Shown: positions 33,655 to 41,438 of the stretch, piece after piece | Position numbering within the stretch: position 1 is the stretch's first letter | Layout: every line of letters begins with the position of its first letter | DNA from: Ureibacillus acetophenoni | Lineage (GTDB): Bacteria; Bacillota; Bacilli; Bacillales_A; Planococcaceae | Direction: 5' to 3' | Length of the DNA: 64,000 nt | NCBI RefSeq assembly: GCF_900220965.1 | Contig: NZ_OBQC01000013.1 | Span: 58,942 to 122,941 of the forward strand | Position numbers and translations under genes: made by a program | The notes under the pieces: model-generated | Told to the model about the DNA's origin: nothing | The model's database searches: none | The model's input: the letters and a program-made list of their open reading frames with translations, nothing else

Positions 33655-34879
33655 TTAGTTATATTCCATAAAAAATATAGGTGAAGAATCCACGTCCTGA
33701 AGCAACAATTGCTCTTGCCCTTTTAAACTTGTTTTCATCCAAACATCATACTGATTTTCTTTTGGAGTTTGGCGTAACCAAGTTATCGTTGAATTTAATA
33801 CTTCAGGTGCTTTGTCGATTCCATTCTTCTTAGGAAATGTCAGTTGCTTTTGTTCCCCTGTTCTAATATTTATTAGATAGAGAGCTGTATTCATCGTAGG
33901 AACTGGTCCTTCCTCCCACTCTGTGTTTTCCTTTGCCCGCGCAACGATGATTTCGTCTTCTGTTAACCATTCAATATCTAGGTCAACAAAACCAGATGGC
34001 GTAAAATTTGTTGGTTTACTTGCCGAAGGAACATCTTTTACAGTCGCATTTTTATTTTTAACAAAAAATCTCCCCTCACCGGAAATAAAGGCAAGCTGAT
34101 TTTTCTTTGGCGCCCATTTAAACCAATTATAAAATCCGAGCATCTTTGTGATCATTTGAAATTCCTCTCCATCACTGGAAAGTACACAAAGTGTATTGCT
34201 ATCCATTGACCATGATGCCGTCGGAGTTGCCATAAAACTGACCCACTCACCATCCGAGCTCCATTTGAAATCTCCTGCATTAATTGCAAAAAAATCTTCT
34301 GTCATTTCAGGTAAGGTATAGATTGTTTTAACTTTAGTAGTATCTAACTTGGCATTGCTAGGAACTTGATAAATCCTAACGGGTTCCCAACCTGTTGGAA
34401 GTAAATCTGACGTAGATGAAACGATAAAAGACTGTCCATCTGGGTACCACTCATAAGAACCAACCCCAAGGGCAACGTTCTCAAATCCATAAGGTCGCCC
34501 GTCGCCCGTTTTTTATTTTTGTGACGTTTAATAGCCCCTGATTTTTAAAGGCAATGACATTTGAAGTTGGTGACCATTTAAAACTAGTCGCTTCCATTGA
34601 TACTGGCTGGAAGATTTCCTTTTCAAACAAATCGTAAACATATAAATGTTGATTTGACCCATCTTCTACCCCTTTTAAAAAGCCAAGAAACCGTCCATCA
34701 ATTGACCACTGGGGATTATAAACATACTGATCTTTTGTAATTTGGATTTCTTTGTCACCTTCTATTAACCAAAGATGATGGTCTCGAATAAACGCTGCCT
34801 TTTCAGGAACTTCTGCAGAAACGTGGATTGAAAACACAAGACTTAAGATGATTATTAAACATGTGATTCTATACGCCAT
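33655..34879 (-). pseudogene. Secreted TolB-like beta-propeller protein, frameshifted by a 7-bp tandem duplication
   Basis: Two frames, 34879-34481 and the continuation ending at 33655, encode one protein. The first has a signal peptide (MAYRITCLIIILSLVFSIHVSA) and repeated propeller strands (YNPQWSIDGRFLGFL, FKWSPTSNVIAF); the second continues them (YEWYPDGQSFIV, FKWSSDGEWVSF, FKWAPKKNQLAF). The break is a direct repeat GTCGCCC-GTCGCCC at 34494-34507. Removing one copy restores KNGRPYGFENVALG in frame and gives exactly 405 aa. Without removal translation ends at WI-stop. It may be a recent pseudogene or a slippage-controlled (phase-variable) gene. A minor restart at 34305 could make a fragment. 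Confidence 0.85.
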
Positions 34880-34945
34880 TAAATTCCCTCCTTATGATAG
34901 GATGGATTATTCAATGGACGAAATTCGTATTATTAAATAAGATAA

Positions 34946-35902
34946 TTATTTAATGATAACGTGATGTTCAACAGGTGATTCAAAAGATAATATCCAATCA
35001 GCAATATCTACGATGACTTGTTGGTCAACTTTTTGAGGGATTGCATATTCCTTTTTTATTTTCATAATGTTACCATATATAGAGGGCATGAATAAATGAT
35101 TCAAATTTGGGTAAAGTTTGTATGTCGCATGATCTTTATTTTTCAATAACTCTTTATATCCTTCAAAGTCTTCGGTTACGTTCGCTTGGACATCCTTCTC
35201 ACCTAATACGATAAAAACAGGCTTCTCCAATTTTGTTAAGTAGTCACTTGCTGGGTGTTCGCCCATTTCTTTAATGTAATATGCTCTGATGCCCGCAAAA
35301 AGTTTAGTGGACTTTGCCTTGTCATCTGACATATCGTATAAATTATCAAACTTTTTGGAGAATGCAGCAATTTGTTTTTTAGCTAGCCATCTTAATAGTT
35401 TATTTAAAGATTTTAATACTGCATCGTTTTGGCTCATCATTATTTCTTCTAACTTTCGTGGAGAACCTGCCATAATGATAATACCTGCAAAGTTACCACC
35501 TTCTGCATCAATTCTTGGTGCTAACATCCCACCAAAACTATGACCAATGATGAAGATTTTATTTGGATCAATTCTTGGATCATTACTTAATAAGTTTGCA
35601 GCAAGGATTGCATCTTCTATCGTTTCTTCTTTTACCGTCATACTAGGGTCATCTTTCATCACTTTACCGTAAACAAAAGTTCTTTTATCATAGCGAACAC
35701 TTGCAATCCCTTTTCCTGCTAAACCTTCTGCAATATCTTTAAAGAAAGTGTTAGGTCCAATTTTCGCATCCATATTACTTGGGCCTGAACCATGTACTAA
35801 CACAACTGCAGGTAACAATCCCACTGACTCATTTGGAATTGTCAATATCCCATTAAGGGGATATTTTGTATTAAATCCGATAATGATTTTCTCCTGAATC
35901 AT
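34946..35902 (-). CDS. Alpha/beta hydrolase (dienelactone-hydrolase/acyl-peptidase-like)
   Basis: 318-aa cytoplasmic alpha/beta hydrolase. HGSGPSN provides the oxyanion loop, GHSFGG the nucleophile Ser, GEKDVQA the acid and LNHLF the catalytic His, so it should be active. A lid of about 60 residues (KSLNKLLRWLAKKQIAAFSKKFDNLYDM) sits between strands 6 and 7. A GGAGG site precedes the ATG. It is upstream of the propeller gene with a 66-bp gap; joint transcription is possible. Substrate unknown (esterase or peptidase). Confidence 0.85.
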   Translation of the reverse strand: MIQEKIIIGFNTKYPLNGILTIPNESVGLLPAVVLVHGSGPSNMDAKIGPNTFFKDIAEGLAGKGIASVRYDKRTFVYGKVMKDDPSMTVKEETIEDAILAANLLSNDPRIDPNKIFIIGHSFGGMLAPRIDAEGGNFAGIIIMAGSPRKLEEIMMSQNDAVLKSLNKLLRWLAKKQIAAFSKKFDNLYDMSDDKAKSTKLFAGIRAYYIKEMGEHPASDYLTKLEKPVFIVLGEKDVQANVTEDFEGYKELLKNKDHATYKLYPNLNHLFMPSIYGNIMKIKKEYAIPQKVDQQVIVDIADWILSFESPVEHHVIIK

Positions 35903-36256
35903 TAAATAGCCTCCAATTTTTCATAAATTTCCATGAATAATTCGATAAGTGAATAAATAAATCCTTCAAATTATGCATATAAACTAGTAAATTATTCTTA
36001 TAAATAAACATTATTTGGATACTAGTTAAGCATTTTGAAGTTCAAACGTACTCTTATCAAATTCCACTTATTCAAGATATTGAAAAACTAATAGTTTAAT
36101 GCAATTAACCTTTGTTTATTTTGGGGAATATATTTAAGTATCAGAATGAATAGAGTTTCATTCTCCATTCATTAAAATTTCAACTGTTCCCCAAATTATC
36201 GAATGTATATTCCAGTTTATTACTGGTGATCTTTCAATTGAAATGGGGTGTTGTTG
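35903..36256. other. 354-bp intergenic region, little structure
   Basis: Between divergent genes, so it must contain two promoters, but no clear box pair was found in the AT-rich sequence. The one structure seen is AATGAAT (36145) / ATTCATT (36167), a 7-bp arm inverted repeat with a 15-nt loop. No ORF of note. Confidence 0.6.
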
Positions 36257-36748
36257 TTGAATAAAAAGCGATTACAATTACTCGTTTTCTTGTTAGGATT
36301 TTTCGTTTTAGGCTTCTTACTTTATAACTACCGCTATGGAGATACAACAATTCCAGAAATTGCACATGATTCATATAAATATAGTTCAATAGACTCTTTG
36401 ACGTCTGGTGTTATTTATGTGATCGAAGGGGATGAACAGGTTCGAATCAATCTTCTTGAGGATGAAGCTGAAAAAATTTTATATGCTTTAAGAGAAGCGG
36501 TTGTCCATGGCACTGATGGAACATACAGTCCTGAATATACTGAAACGCAATATTTAATTTCTCTAGAAGATCCAAATATGGAAACAGAACATATTTCTTT
36601 TAGTATTTACCATGATTATTCTAAGAATGAAGCTATATTATTTCCATTTACAGTAAATCAATTCAAACCTGAACAGTACGTTGAAAAGACCGATTATTTG
36701 TATAAAACTATCTCATCAATTGTAACCAAAAGAGCTTCCTCATATTGA
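36257..36748 (+). CDS. Membrane-anchored protein of unknown function
   Basis: 163-aa protein with a single N-terminal membrane anchor (residues about 6-24, LQLLVFLLGFFVLGFLLY), then an outside domain of beta character (SLTSGVIYVIEGDEQVRINLLEDEAEKILYAL). It is not a lipoprotein. The start is TTG at 36257 (longest frame opens with GTG at 36248), spaced 7 nt from GGGGTG. The final codons and TGA lie in the stem and loop of its terminator. I do not recognise a family. Confidence 0.68.
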   Translation: MNKKRLQLLVFLLGFFVLGFLLYNYRYGDTTIPEIAHDSYKYSSIDSLTSGVIYVIEGDEQVRINLLEDEAEKILYALREAVVHGTDGTYSPEYTETQYLISLEDPNMETEHISFSIYHDYSKNEAILFPFTVNQFKPEQYVEKTDYLYKTISSIVTKRASSY

Positions 36749-36766
36749 AGAAGCTCTTTTGGTTAC
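36722..36766 (+). terminator. 17-bp perfect terminator stem enclosing the stop codon
   Basis: GTAACCAAAAGAGCTTC (36722-36738) pairs without mismatch with GAAGCTCTTTTGGTTAC (36750-36766); 11-nt loop containing the TGA. The T tract is the TTTT inside the 3' arm. Confidence 0.8.
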
Positions 36767-36835
36767 TGTTAATTTTTTCCAATAGAGGCTACACTATTTT
36801 CATAGTCATTACCCCACAATTCCATGATAAAATTT

Positions 36836-36862
36836 CTTATTTTTGTATGCGTTTACATACAA
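36836..36862 (-). terminator. Terminator after SDR gene
   Basis: Minus strand TTGTATG-TAAACG-CATACAA followed by AAATAAGAAATTTT. Short stem, modest confidence. Confidence 0.6.
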
Positions 36863-36881
36863 TCGGAAAATTTATTCATCA

Positions 36882-37616
36882 TTAAGCTGTTAAGCCACCA
36901 TCTACTGTAACAATTGACCCGTTCATATAACTTGCTTCATCGGATACCAAGAAACAAACTACATTTGCGATTTCTTCCGGAGTAGCCGTTCTTCTTAGCG
37001 GTCCATTTTGAATTGGATCGGACATGTCCAAATCCTTCGTCATATTTGTTCTTACCCCACCTGGACATACTGCATTGATTCGTATTCCCAATTGTCCGTA
37101 CTCAGCAGCAGCAGTTTTAGTTAGTCCTACTACTCCATGTTTACTTGCAGAGTAACCACTTAAATAAGGTGTACTTTGAACACCTGCACTGGATGCTGTA
37201 TTTACAATGACTCCCGATTGTTGCTCTTCCATTACTTTAAGTACATATTTAAGACCTAAAAAGGCACCTTTTAAATTGACCGCTAGTAACTGGTCAAACA
37301 TTTCTTCGCTTAATTCTGCTAAAGGTGAAAAAGAACCCATCACTCCAGCATTATTGAAGAAAACATCGATTCTTCCAAACTCTTCTTTCACTTTTGAAAC
37401 ATAATTTTGTACATCCTTACTATTTGATACATCCGCTCGGATAAAAATACCTTTCCCCTCTTGTTCTTCAACAAGTCGAAGGGTTTCCTCTCCTGCTTCT
37501 GAATTGTAATCTACTAAAGCAACAATCATCCCTTGTTTAGAAAGTTTCAAACTTGCAGCCCTTCCTATGCCACTTCCGGCTCCAGTAATAATTGCTACAC
37601 GATTTGTAATACTCAT
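36882..37616 (-). CDS. Short-chain dehydrogenase/reductase (SDR)
   Basis: 244-aa classical SDR. Cofactor motif TGAGSGIG at residues 11-18, NNAG, catalytic Ser (NTASSAG) and the YxxxK of YSASKHGVVGL are all present. The acidic residue after strand 2 (LVDYN) favours NAD over NADP. It follows the Baeyer-Villiger monooxygenase gene by 37 bp. Such pairs oxidise a secondary alcohol to a ketone and then to an ester or lactone; the pairing is seen, the pathway is inferred. Confidence 0.9.
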   Translation of the reverse strand: MSITNRVAIITGAGSGIGRAASLKLSKQGMIVALVDYNSEAGEETLRLVEEQEGKGIFIRADVSNSKDVQNYVSKVKEEFGRIDVFFNNAGVMGSFSPLAELSEEMFDQLLAVNLKGAFLGLKYVLKVMEEQQSGVIVNTASSAGVQSTPYLSGYSASKHGVVGLTKTAAAEYGQLGIRINAVCPGGVRTNMTKDLDMSDPIQNGPLRRTATPEEIANVVCFLVSDEASYMNGSIVTVDGGLTA

Positions 37617-37653
37617 TGTCCACTCCCCTTCCTTAAATTAGATTAAAAGACGT

Positions 37654-39276
37654 TTATTGCAAGGCTTTTTGATTCGATAAAACAAATCCTTCATATCCTT
37701 TAGCTGATATTTCATTACATTTTTGTTTGTAATAATCAAACCCACCTAAATAAATTAAAAAACTTCGTGGTTTCCCTTCAATATTTGCACCTGTATACCA
37801 AGAATCTGTTTTAACATATAGAGTCATTTCTGCAATCTCTCGACAATGTTTACTCCACGCTTCTTCAGCTTCACTTGTTGACTCCACAGTATCTAAATTG
37901 TTCTGATTGAGGTATGCGATGCAGTCTGCAATCCAATCCACATGCTGCTCAATTGCAGAAGGCATGTTCACTAACACTGATGGACTTTCAGGACCTGTAA
38001 TCATAAAGAAATTTGGAAAACCAGCAGTAGCAATCCCTAAATACGTTCTAACTGCCGCGCCATCTTCCCACTTCTCTTTCAAACTAACTCCATCTCTTCC
38101 TCGAATGTCAATTCTGAATAATGGCCCCGTCATCCCGTCATAGCCTGTTGCAAATACAAGTACGTCAAGTTCATATTCTTCGTTTTCTGTTCTTAGACCG
38201 TTTGGAGTAATTTCAACAATAGGATCACTCTTAACATCAACTAAAGTAACGTTTTCACGATTAAATGTTTCATAATACCCCGTGTCTAAGATCGGACGCT
38301 TCGTACCAAATAAATAATTTGGTAGTAATTTTTTTGCAGTTTCTGGGTTTTTAACAATTTCTTTTATTTTTCCACGTATAAATTCACCAACTGATTCATT
38401 CACCACTTCGTTTGTAAATAAATCATTAAACGTTGAAGTTAATGCAAAGCCACCTTCTTGCCATGCCTTTTCGTAAGTCTGTGTTCTCTCTTCTGGAGAT
38501 ACACTTAGGGCTGATATATTACGAATTTGAAGACCATTGCCTGTTGGAGACTCGTGCATAATTCTTCTAATCTCTTCATAGTTATCTTTCGTTTTTTGAA
38601 TAAACTCCGGACTATATTTGTAGTTTCTAGCGGGAATCGTATACTGTGGTGTTCTTTGGAAAACAGTAAGATGGCCGGCTTCTTTTGCAATTTCAGGAAT
38701 CGCTTGAACACCACTTGACCCGTTTCCAATGACGCCTATACGTTTTCCACTAAAATCTACTTTTTCTTTTGGCCAATTTCCTGTGTGGTACCAATTACCT
38801 TTGAAACGATCTAATCCTTTAAAGTTAGGAACATTTGCAGCTGATAGACAACCAACTCCTGAAATGAAATATTTTGCTTTTAAACTTGTTCCATTATTCA
38901 ATTCAACATTCCATTGATTATTTGTTTCTTCATACTGGGCAGCAGTAATTCGCGTTTCGAATTGAATGTCCTTTCGAAGATCAAATTTATCAGCAACATA
39001 GTTAAGATAGTTTAGAATCTCTTCTTGTTCAGGATATTTCGACGTCCATGTCCATTCTTGGTAAAGCTCTTTTGAAAACGTATAGTTATAATAAATGCTC
39101 TCAATATCACACTTCGCTCCTGGATAGCGATTCCAATACCAAACACCACCTACATCATTACCAGTTTCAATTACTCGTACAGATAAGCCCAATTCCCGTA
39201 AGCGATGTAACATGTACAAACCTGAAAAACCTGCACCAATAATAACTGCATCAAATTCTTTTACTTTATCTATCAT
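37654..39276 (-). CDS. Flavin-containing Baeyer-Villiger monooxygenase
   Basis: 540-aa FAD/NADPH enzyme. First Rossmann motif GAGFSG at 14-19, the class-specific fingerprint FKGNWYHTGNWP at 158-169 (FxGxxxHxxxW[P/D]), second Rossmann motif GNGSSG at 184-189. This fingerprint separates type I Baeyer-Villiger monooxygenases from other flavin monooxygenases. It converts a ketone to an ester or lactone with O2. The SDR gene follows and a GAF-LuxR regulator is divergent. Ring ketones or long-chain ketones are possible substrates. Confidence 0.93.
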   Translation of the reverse strand: MIDKVKEFDAVIIGAGFSGLYMLHRLRELGLSVRVIETGNDVGGVWYWNRYPGAKCDIESIYYNYTFSKELYQEWTWTSKYPEQEEILNYLNYVADKFDLRKDIQFETRITAAQYEETNNQWNVELNNGTSLKAKYFISGVGCLSAANVPNFKGLDRFKGNWYHTGNWPKEKVDFSGKRIGVIGNGSSGVQAIPEIAKEAGHLTVFQRTPQYTIPARNYKYSPEFIQKTKDNYEEIRRIMHESPTGNGLQIRNISALSVSPEERTQTYEKAWQEGGFALTSTFNDLFTNEVVNESVGEFIRGKIKEIVKNPETAKKLLPNYLFGTKRPILDTGYYETFNRENVTLVDVKSDPIVEITPNGLRTENEEYELDVLVFATGYDGMTGPLFRIDIRGRDGVSLKEKWEDGAAVRTYLGIATAGFPNFFMITGPESPSVLVNMPSAIEQHVDWIADCIAYLNQNNLDTVESTSEAEEAWSKHCREIAEMTLYVKTDSWYTGANIEGKPRSFLIYLGGFDYYKQKCNEISAKGYEGFVLSNQKALQ

Positions 39277-39382
39277 GTTTCCTCCTTTTTATTCTATTTA
39301 TCTAACAAATCCACAAACTCACTCAAAAAAATATTTCTGAGTAGTAATTTAATAATATTGAAGTTTTTAATCTTTTATAATT

Positions 39383-39418
39383 CCCTATTTTTAGGGTCAG
39401 CACCCCCTATTTTAGGGG
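39383..39418. promoter_or_regulatory. Two consecutive CCCCTA...TAGGGG palindromes
   Basis: CCCTATTTTTAGGG (39383-39396) and CCCCTATTTTAGGGG (39404-39418) are perfect inverted repeats whose centres are about 21.5 bp apart, two helical turns. They stand in the divergent region between the monooxygenase and LuxR-type genes and are very G+C-rich for their surroundings. They are probably the operators of the LuxR-type protein. Confidence 0.75.
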
Positions 39419-39518
39419 AACTCTTTTTTCGTTTTTATACCAATATTCAACATAGAATCATGAAAGATAGAATATATAGATAATAAAGGCATTATTTAGT
39501 ATAAAAAGGGGATTTTCT

Positions 39519-40214
39519 ATGGTCTCAAACTATACAATTCAACAAGCTGTTCAAAATCTTGAAAATATAGTAAGCCACGAGGAAAAACTTTATAAAATAT
39601 TAGAAATCTATCTTGATCTATTTCCTGTTAAAAATTCTTACTTGTTACGGTATTCACCACTTGGGTTTCTGGGAGAAGGTGTTTTTTATCTTTCCGAGGA
39701 CGAAGGTGTACATATCGGGGAAATTCGTGAAGATATTCGATCTTTTCCTATTATTTATTCAGCAATTAGTGAAAAAAGGGCAAAATATTGCACTGGACTT
39801 GAGTACCTAAAACAAGTCAGTATTAAATACACTATTCCCTCAAATCATAACTCTTTACTTGTCGTACCAATTTATAATGATGCATTTGTGTTTGCTTATA
39901 TATGTAGTTCTGACTTTAAGGAGAACACAACGATTGATAATAAGCTTCTTGAGGCCTTTACTTATTATGGGAATTTGGTTGGGAAATTGCTAGGCAATAC
40001 ACAAGAGCACCAAGTAGAAAAACTATTAAGTAGAAGAGAATTGGAAGTATTGCGAAGAATATCTTACGGTGAAAGTACTAAAGAAATGGCTAGTACTATG
40101 AACATAAGTGAATTAACGATTAATCAGTACGTGAAAACGGCAATCCAAAAACTAGGTGCTCACAATCGTTCCCATGCAATCGGAGAGTTGTTTAGAAGAG
40201 GTTATATTCTATAA
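39519..40214 (+). CDS. GAF-like sensor with LuxR-type HTH
   Basis: 231-aa regulator. The N-terminal 160 residues look like a GAF sensor (YLDLFPVKNSYLLRYSPLGFLGEGVFYLS...LLVVPIYNDAFVFAYICSSDF). The C-terminal HTH is of the LuxR type: LSRRELEVLRRISYGESTKEMASTMNISELTINQYVKTAIQKLGAHNRSHAIGEL. No receiver domain is present, so it probably senses a small molecule directly. Divergent from the monooxygenase-SDR pair, which it most likely activates. Confidence 0.85.
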   Translation: MVSNYTIQQAVQNLENIVSHEEKLYKILEIYLDLFPVKNSYLLRYSPLGFLGEGVFYLSEDEGVHIGEIREDIRSFPIIYSAISEKRAKYCTGLEYLKQVSIKYTIPSNHNSLLVVPIYNDAFVFAYICSSDFKENTTIDNKLLEAFTYYGNLVGKLLGNTQEHQVEKLLSRRELEVLRRISYGESTKEMASTMNISELTINQYVKTAIQKLGAHNRSHAIGELFRRGYIL

Positions 40215-40230
40215 TTCTTTATATTAATAA

Positions 40231-40257
40231 AGCGCAATTTCCTCCCTGGAAGTTGCG
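40231..40257. terminator. Stable hairpin between convergent genes
   Basis: GCGCAATTTCC-TCCCT-GGAAGTTGCGC, 11-bp stem with one G-U pair. No real T tract on the plus strand; CTTTATTAAT follows on the minus strand. It may end transcription of both neighbours. Confidence 0.55.
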
Positions 40258-40278
40258 CCTGCTATGGATAAAATCTAG

Positions 40279-40422
40279 TTAGTGCAATACAGTTTTGCTA
40301 ATCTGACATAATGCCACTTCAATTTCTTCTTTTGTATTACTTTCTAACATTTGTTGCAATACGTCTTTTAACTGTTTGCGATCTTCATCTGAAAGGTATT
40401 TCGTTGTTTCGTATGGATTCAT
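40279..40422 (-). CDS. 47-aa small protein overlapping the upstream gene end
   Basis: ATG at 40422 to TAA at 40279. It encodes a charged helical peptide starting MNPYETTKYLSDEDRKQL and ending in a helical segment with one Cys. GGGG lies 9 nt before the ATG. It overlaps the last 38 bases of the 132-aa gene in another frame, as in coupled gene pairs. Too short to have been called automatically. The codon pattern and helix-forming composition look protein-like. Function unknown. Confidence 0.6.
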   Translation of the reverse strand: MNPYETTKYLSDEDRKQLKDVLQQMLESNTKEEIEVALCQISKTVLH

Positions 40423-40783
40423 GCTGACTGTCCCCTTTAAAGTTGCTCCAAGTGAGTTGTATCTTCCGTTCCACTTGTTTCTTCAATAGCTCTCCATGGT
40501 AATGAAATGGTATTATTTCACCCCGACAAAGAAAATAATACATACATTCGTTTTTCTTAACTACTTCATAATTTTCGTATTTTACGCCCTGTTTTAAAAG
40601 TGCCCTTTTTACTTTTTGAAACTCATCTTTTAAAATTTCGATTTGTCTTTCGCAAAGTGATAAGTACGGTCTTTTTACTGTAAATGATTCAAATAATTTC
40701 TGATCATGCTGCAATGATTTTATAGCTAATTCAAGAATGACATATAAATGAATATTGGACTTTATTTCCGAATTTATATTCAT
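40385..40783 (-). CDS. Hypothetical protein, 132 aa
   Basis: Soluble, basic protein. The N-terminal half is helical (NIHLYVILELAIKSLQHDQKLFESF, LCERQIEILKDEFQKVKRALLKQGV); the second half is strand-like with YYFLCRGEIIPFHYHGELLKKQVERKIQ. It does not match a family I can name. GAGGGAG precedes the ATG. The 47-aa ORF overlaps its 3' end. Upstream lies a run of TATATA, possibly part of its promoter. Confidence 0.68.
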   Translation of the reverse strand: MNINSEIKSNIHLYVILELAIKSLQHDQKLFESFTVKRPYLSLCERQIEILKDEFQKVKRALLKQGVKYENYEVVKKNECMYYFLCRGEIIPFHYHGELLKKQVERKIQLTWSNFKGDSQHESIRNNEIPFR

Positions 40784-40884
40784 GCAGCTCCCTCTCTTTC
40801 TTATATATATATATTATAGGAACGTTTGTTCTGTTTTTCAAGTGGAGGAATATGGAATATATATTTGTTGTTAACTTTACTGAA

Positions 40885-40923
40885 ATAAAAAAGAGCATGC
40901 TCTGAATTAATCAGAACATACTC
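40885..40923 (-). terminator. Terminator after tRNA-Asn
   Basis: Minus strand GAGTATGTTCTGA / TCAGAGCATGCTC with mostly paired arms, followed by TTTTTTATTT. Confidence 0.85.
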
Positions 40924-40935
40924 ATGATGGTATGA

Positions 40936-41007
40936 CTCCGAAGGTAGGACTCGAACCTACGACCGATCGGTTAACAGCCGATTGCTCTACCACTGAGCTA
41001 CTTCGGA
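40936..41007 (-). tRNA. tRNA-Asn (GTT)
   Basis: Minus strand TCCGAAG acceptor at 41007, D-arm AGCTCAGTGGTAGAGC, anticodon stem-loop ATCGGCTGTTAACCGAT with anticodon GTT, T-arm TAGGTTCGAGTCCTA, closing CTTCGGA. The 3' CCA is not encoded (GTCATACC follows). It stands alone, not in a cluster, and has its own terminator. Confidence 0.97.
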
Positions 41008-41129
41008 ATAATAATATTTTAATTCCCTTAAATATAATGGCCAGCATTGGTTTATTTTAAACATGAAATTTTAAAACTTTTTATTTAGGTTTTTTTATTT
41101 GGATCAAGGGATTAATCTATTTTGGGTTT

Positions 41130-41345
41130 GAATTGAGCACTTTGGAGTAGAATTGAGCACTTATGCTTTCGAATTGAGCACTTTTTGGGCGGAATTGAGC
41201 ATTTTCGGGGCAAAAATAAGCAACTTTTTCCATGTTCGAAATTATTGAGCAAATTTGGGGTAAAATTGAGCACTTATGCTTTCGAATTGAGCACTTTTTG
41301 GGCGGAATTGAGCACATTTCACATCGAATTGAGCACTTCCCCTTA
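41130..41345. repeat. 21-bp tandem repeat, about 10 units (locus C)
   Basis: ATTGAGCA recurs at 41132, 41152, 41173, 41194, 41244, 41265, 41286, 41307 and 41328: a 21-bp period with one 20-bp step and one disrupted stretch (41215 region). Unit consensus is about GAATTGAGCACTTTTTGGGC. A block of about 48 bp (ATTGAGCACTTATGCTTTCG onward) is present twice, 113 bp apart. A frame stays open across it only because 21 is divisible by 3. Confidence 0.85.
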
Positions 41346-41386
41346 GAACCTAGCAACCGCGCCTTAGTGACAGGTTATTTCAAAAC

Positions 41387-41432
41387 AAAAACCCAGCTTC
41401 TCCATCTTTCGATGAAGAAACTGGGCATTTTA
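41387..41432 (-). terminator. Terminator after helD
   Basis: CCCAGCTTCTCCATC / GATGAAGAAACTGGG hairpin with TTTC loop; the minus strand continues with TTTTTGTTTTG. Confidence 0.85.
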
Positions 41433-41438
41433 TTAAAC

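Noticed and set aside
33655..34305. Independent 216-aa gene
   Set aside because: Its frame continues upstream without stop to the 7-bp duplication and joins the signal-peptide half; it is the 3' part of one gene.
41130..41345. Possible CRISPR array
   Set aside because: The units are contiguous 21-bp near-repeats without unique spacers, and no cas gene is in the window.
41117..41356. 79-codon minus-strand ORF across the repeat array
   Set aside because: The frame is open only because the unit is 21 bp; the product is a repeat-derived CSI/AQF string with no ribosome site.
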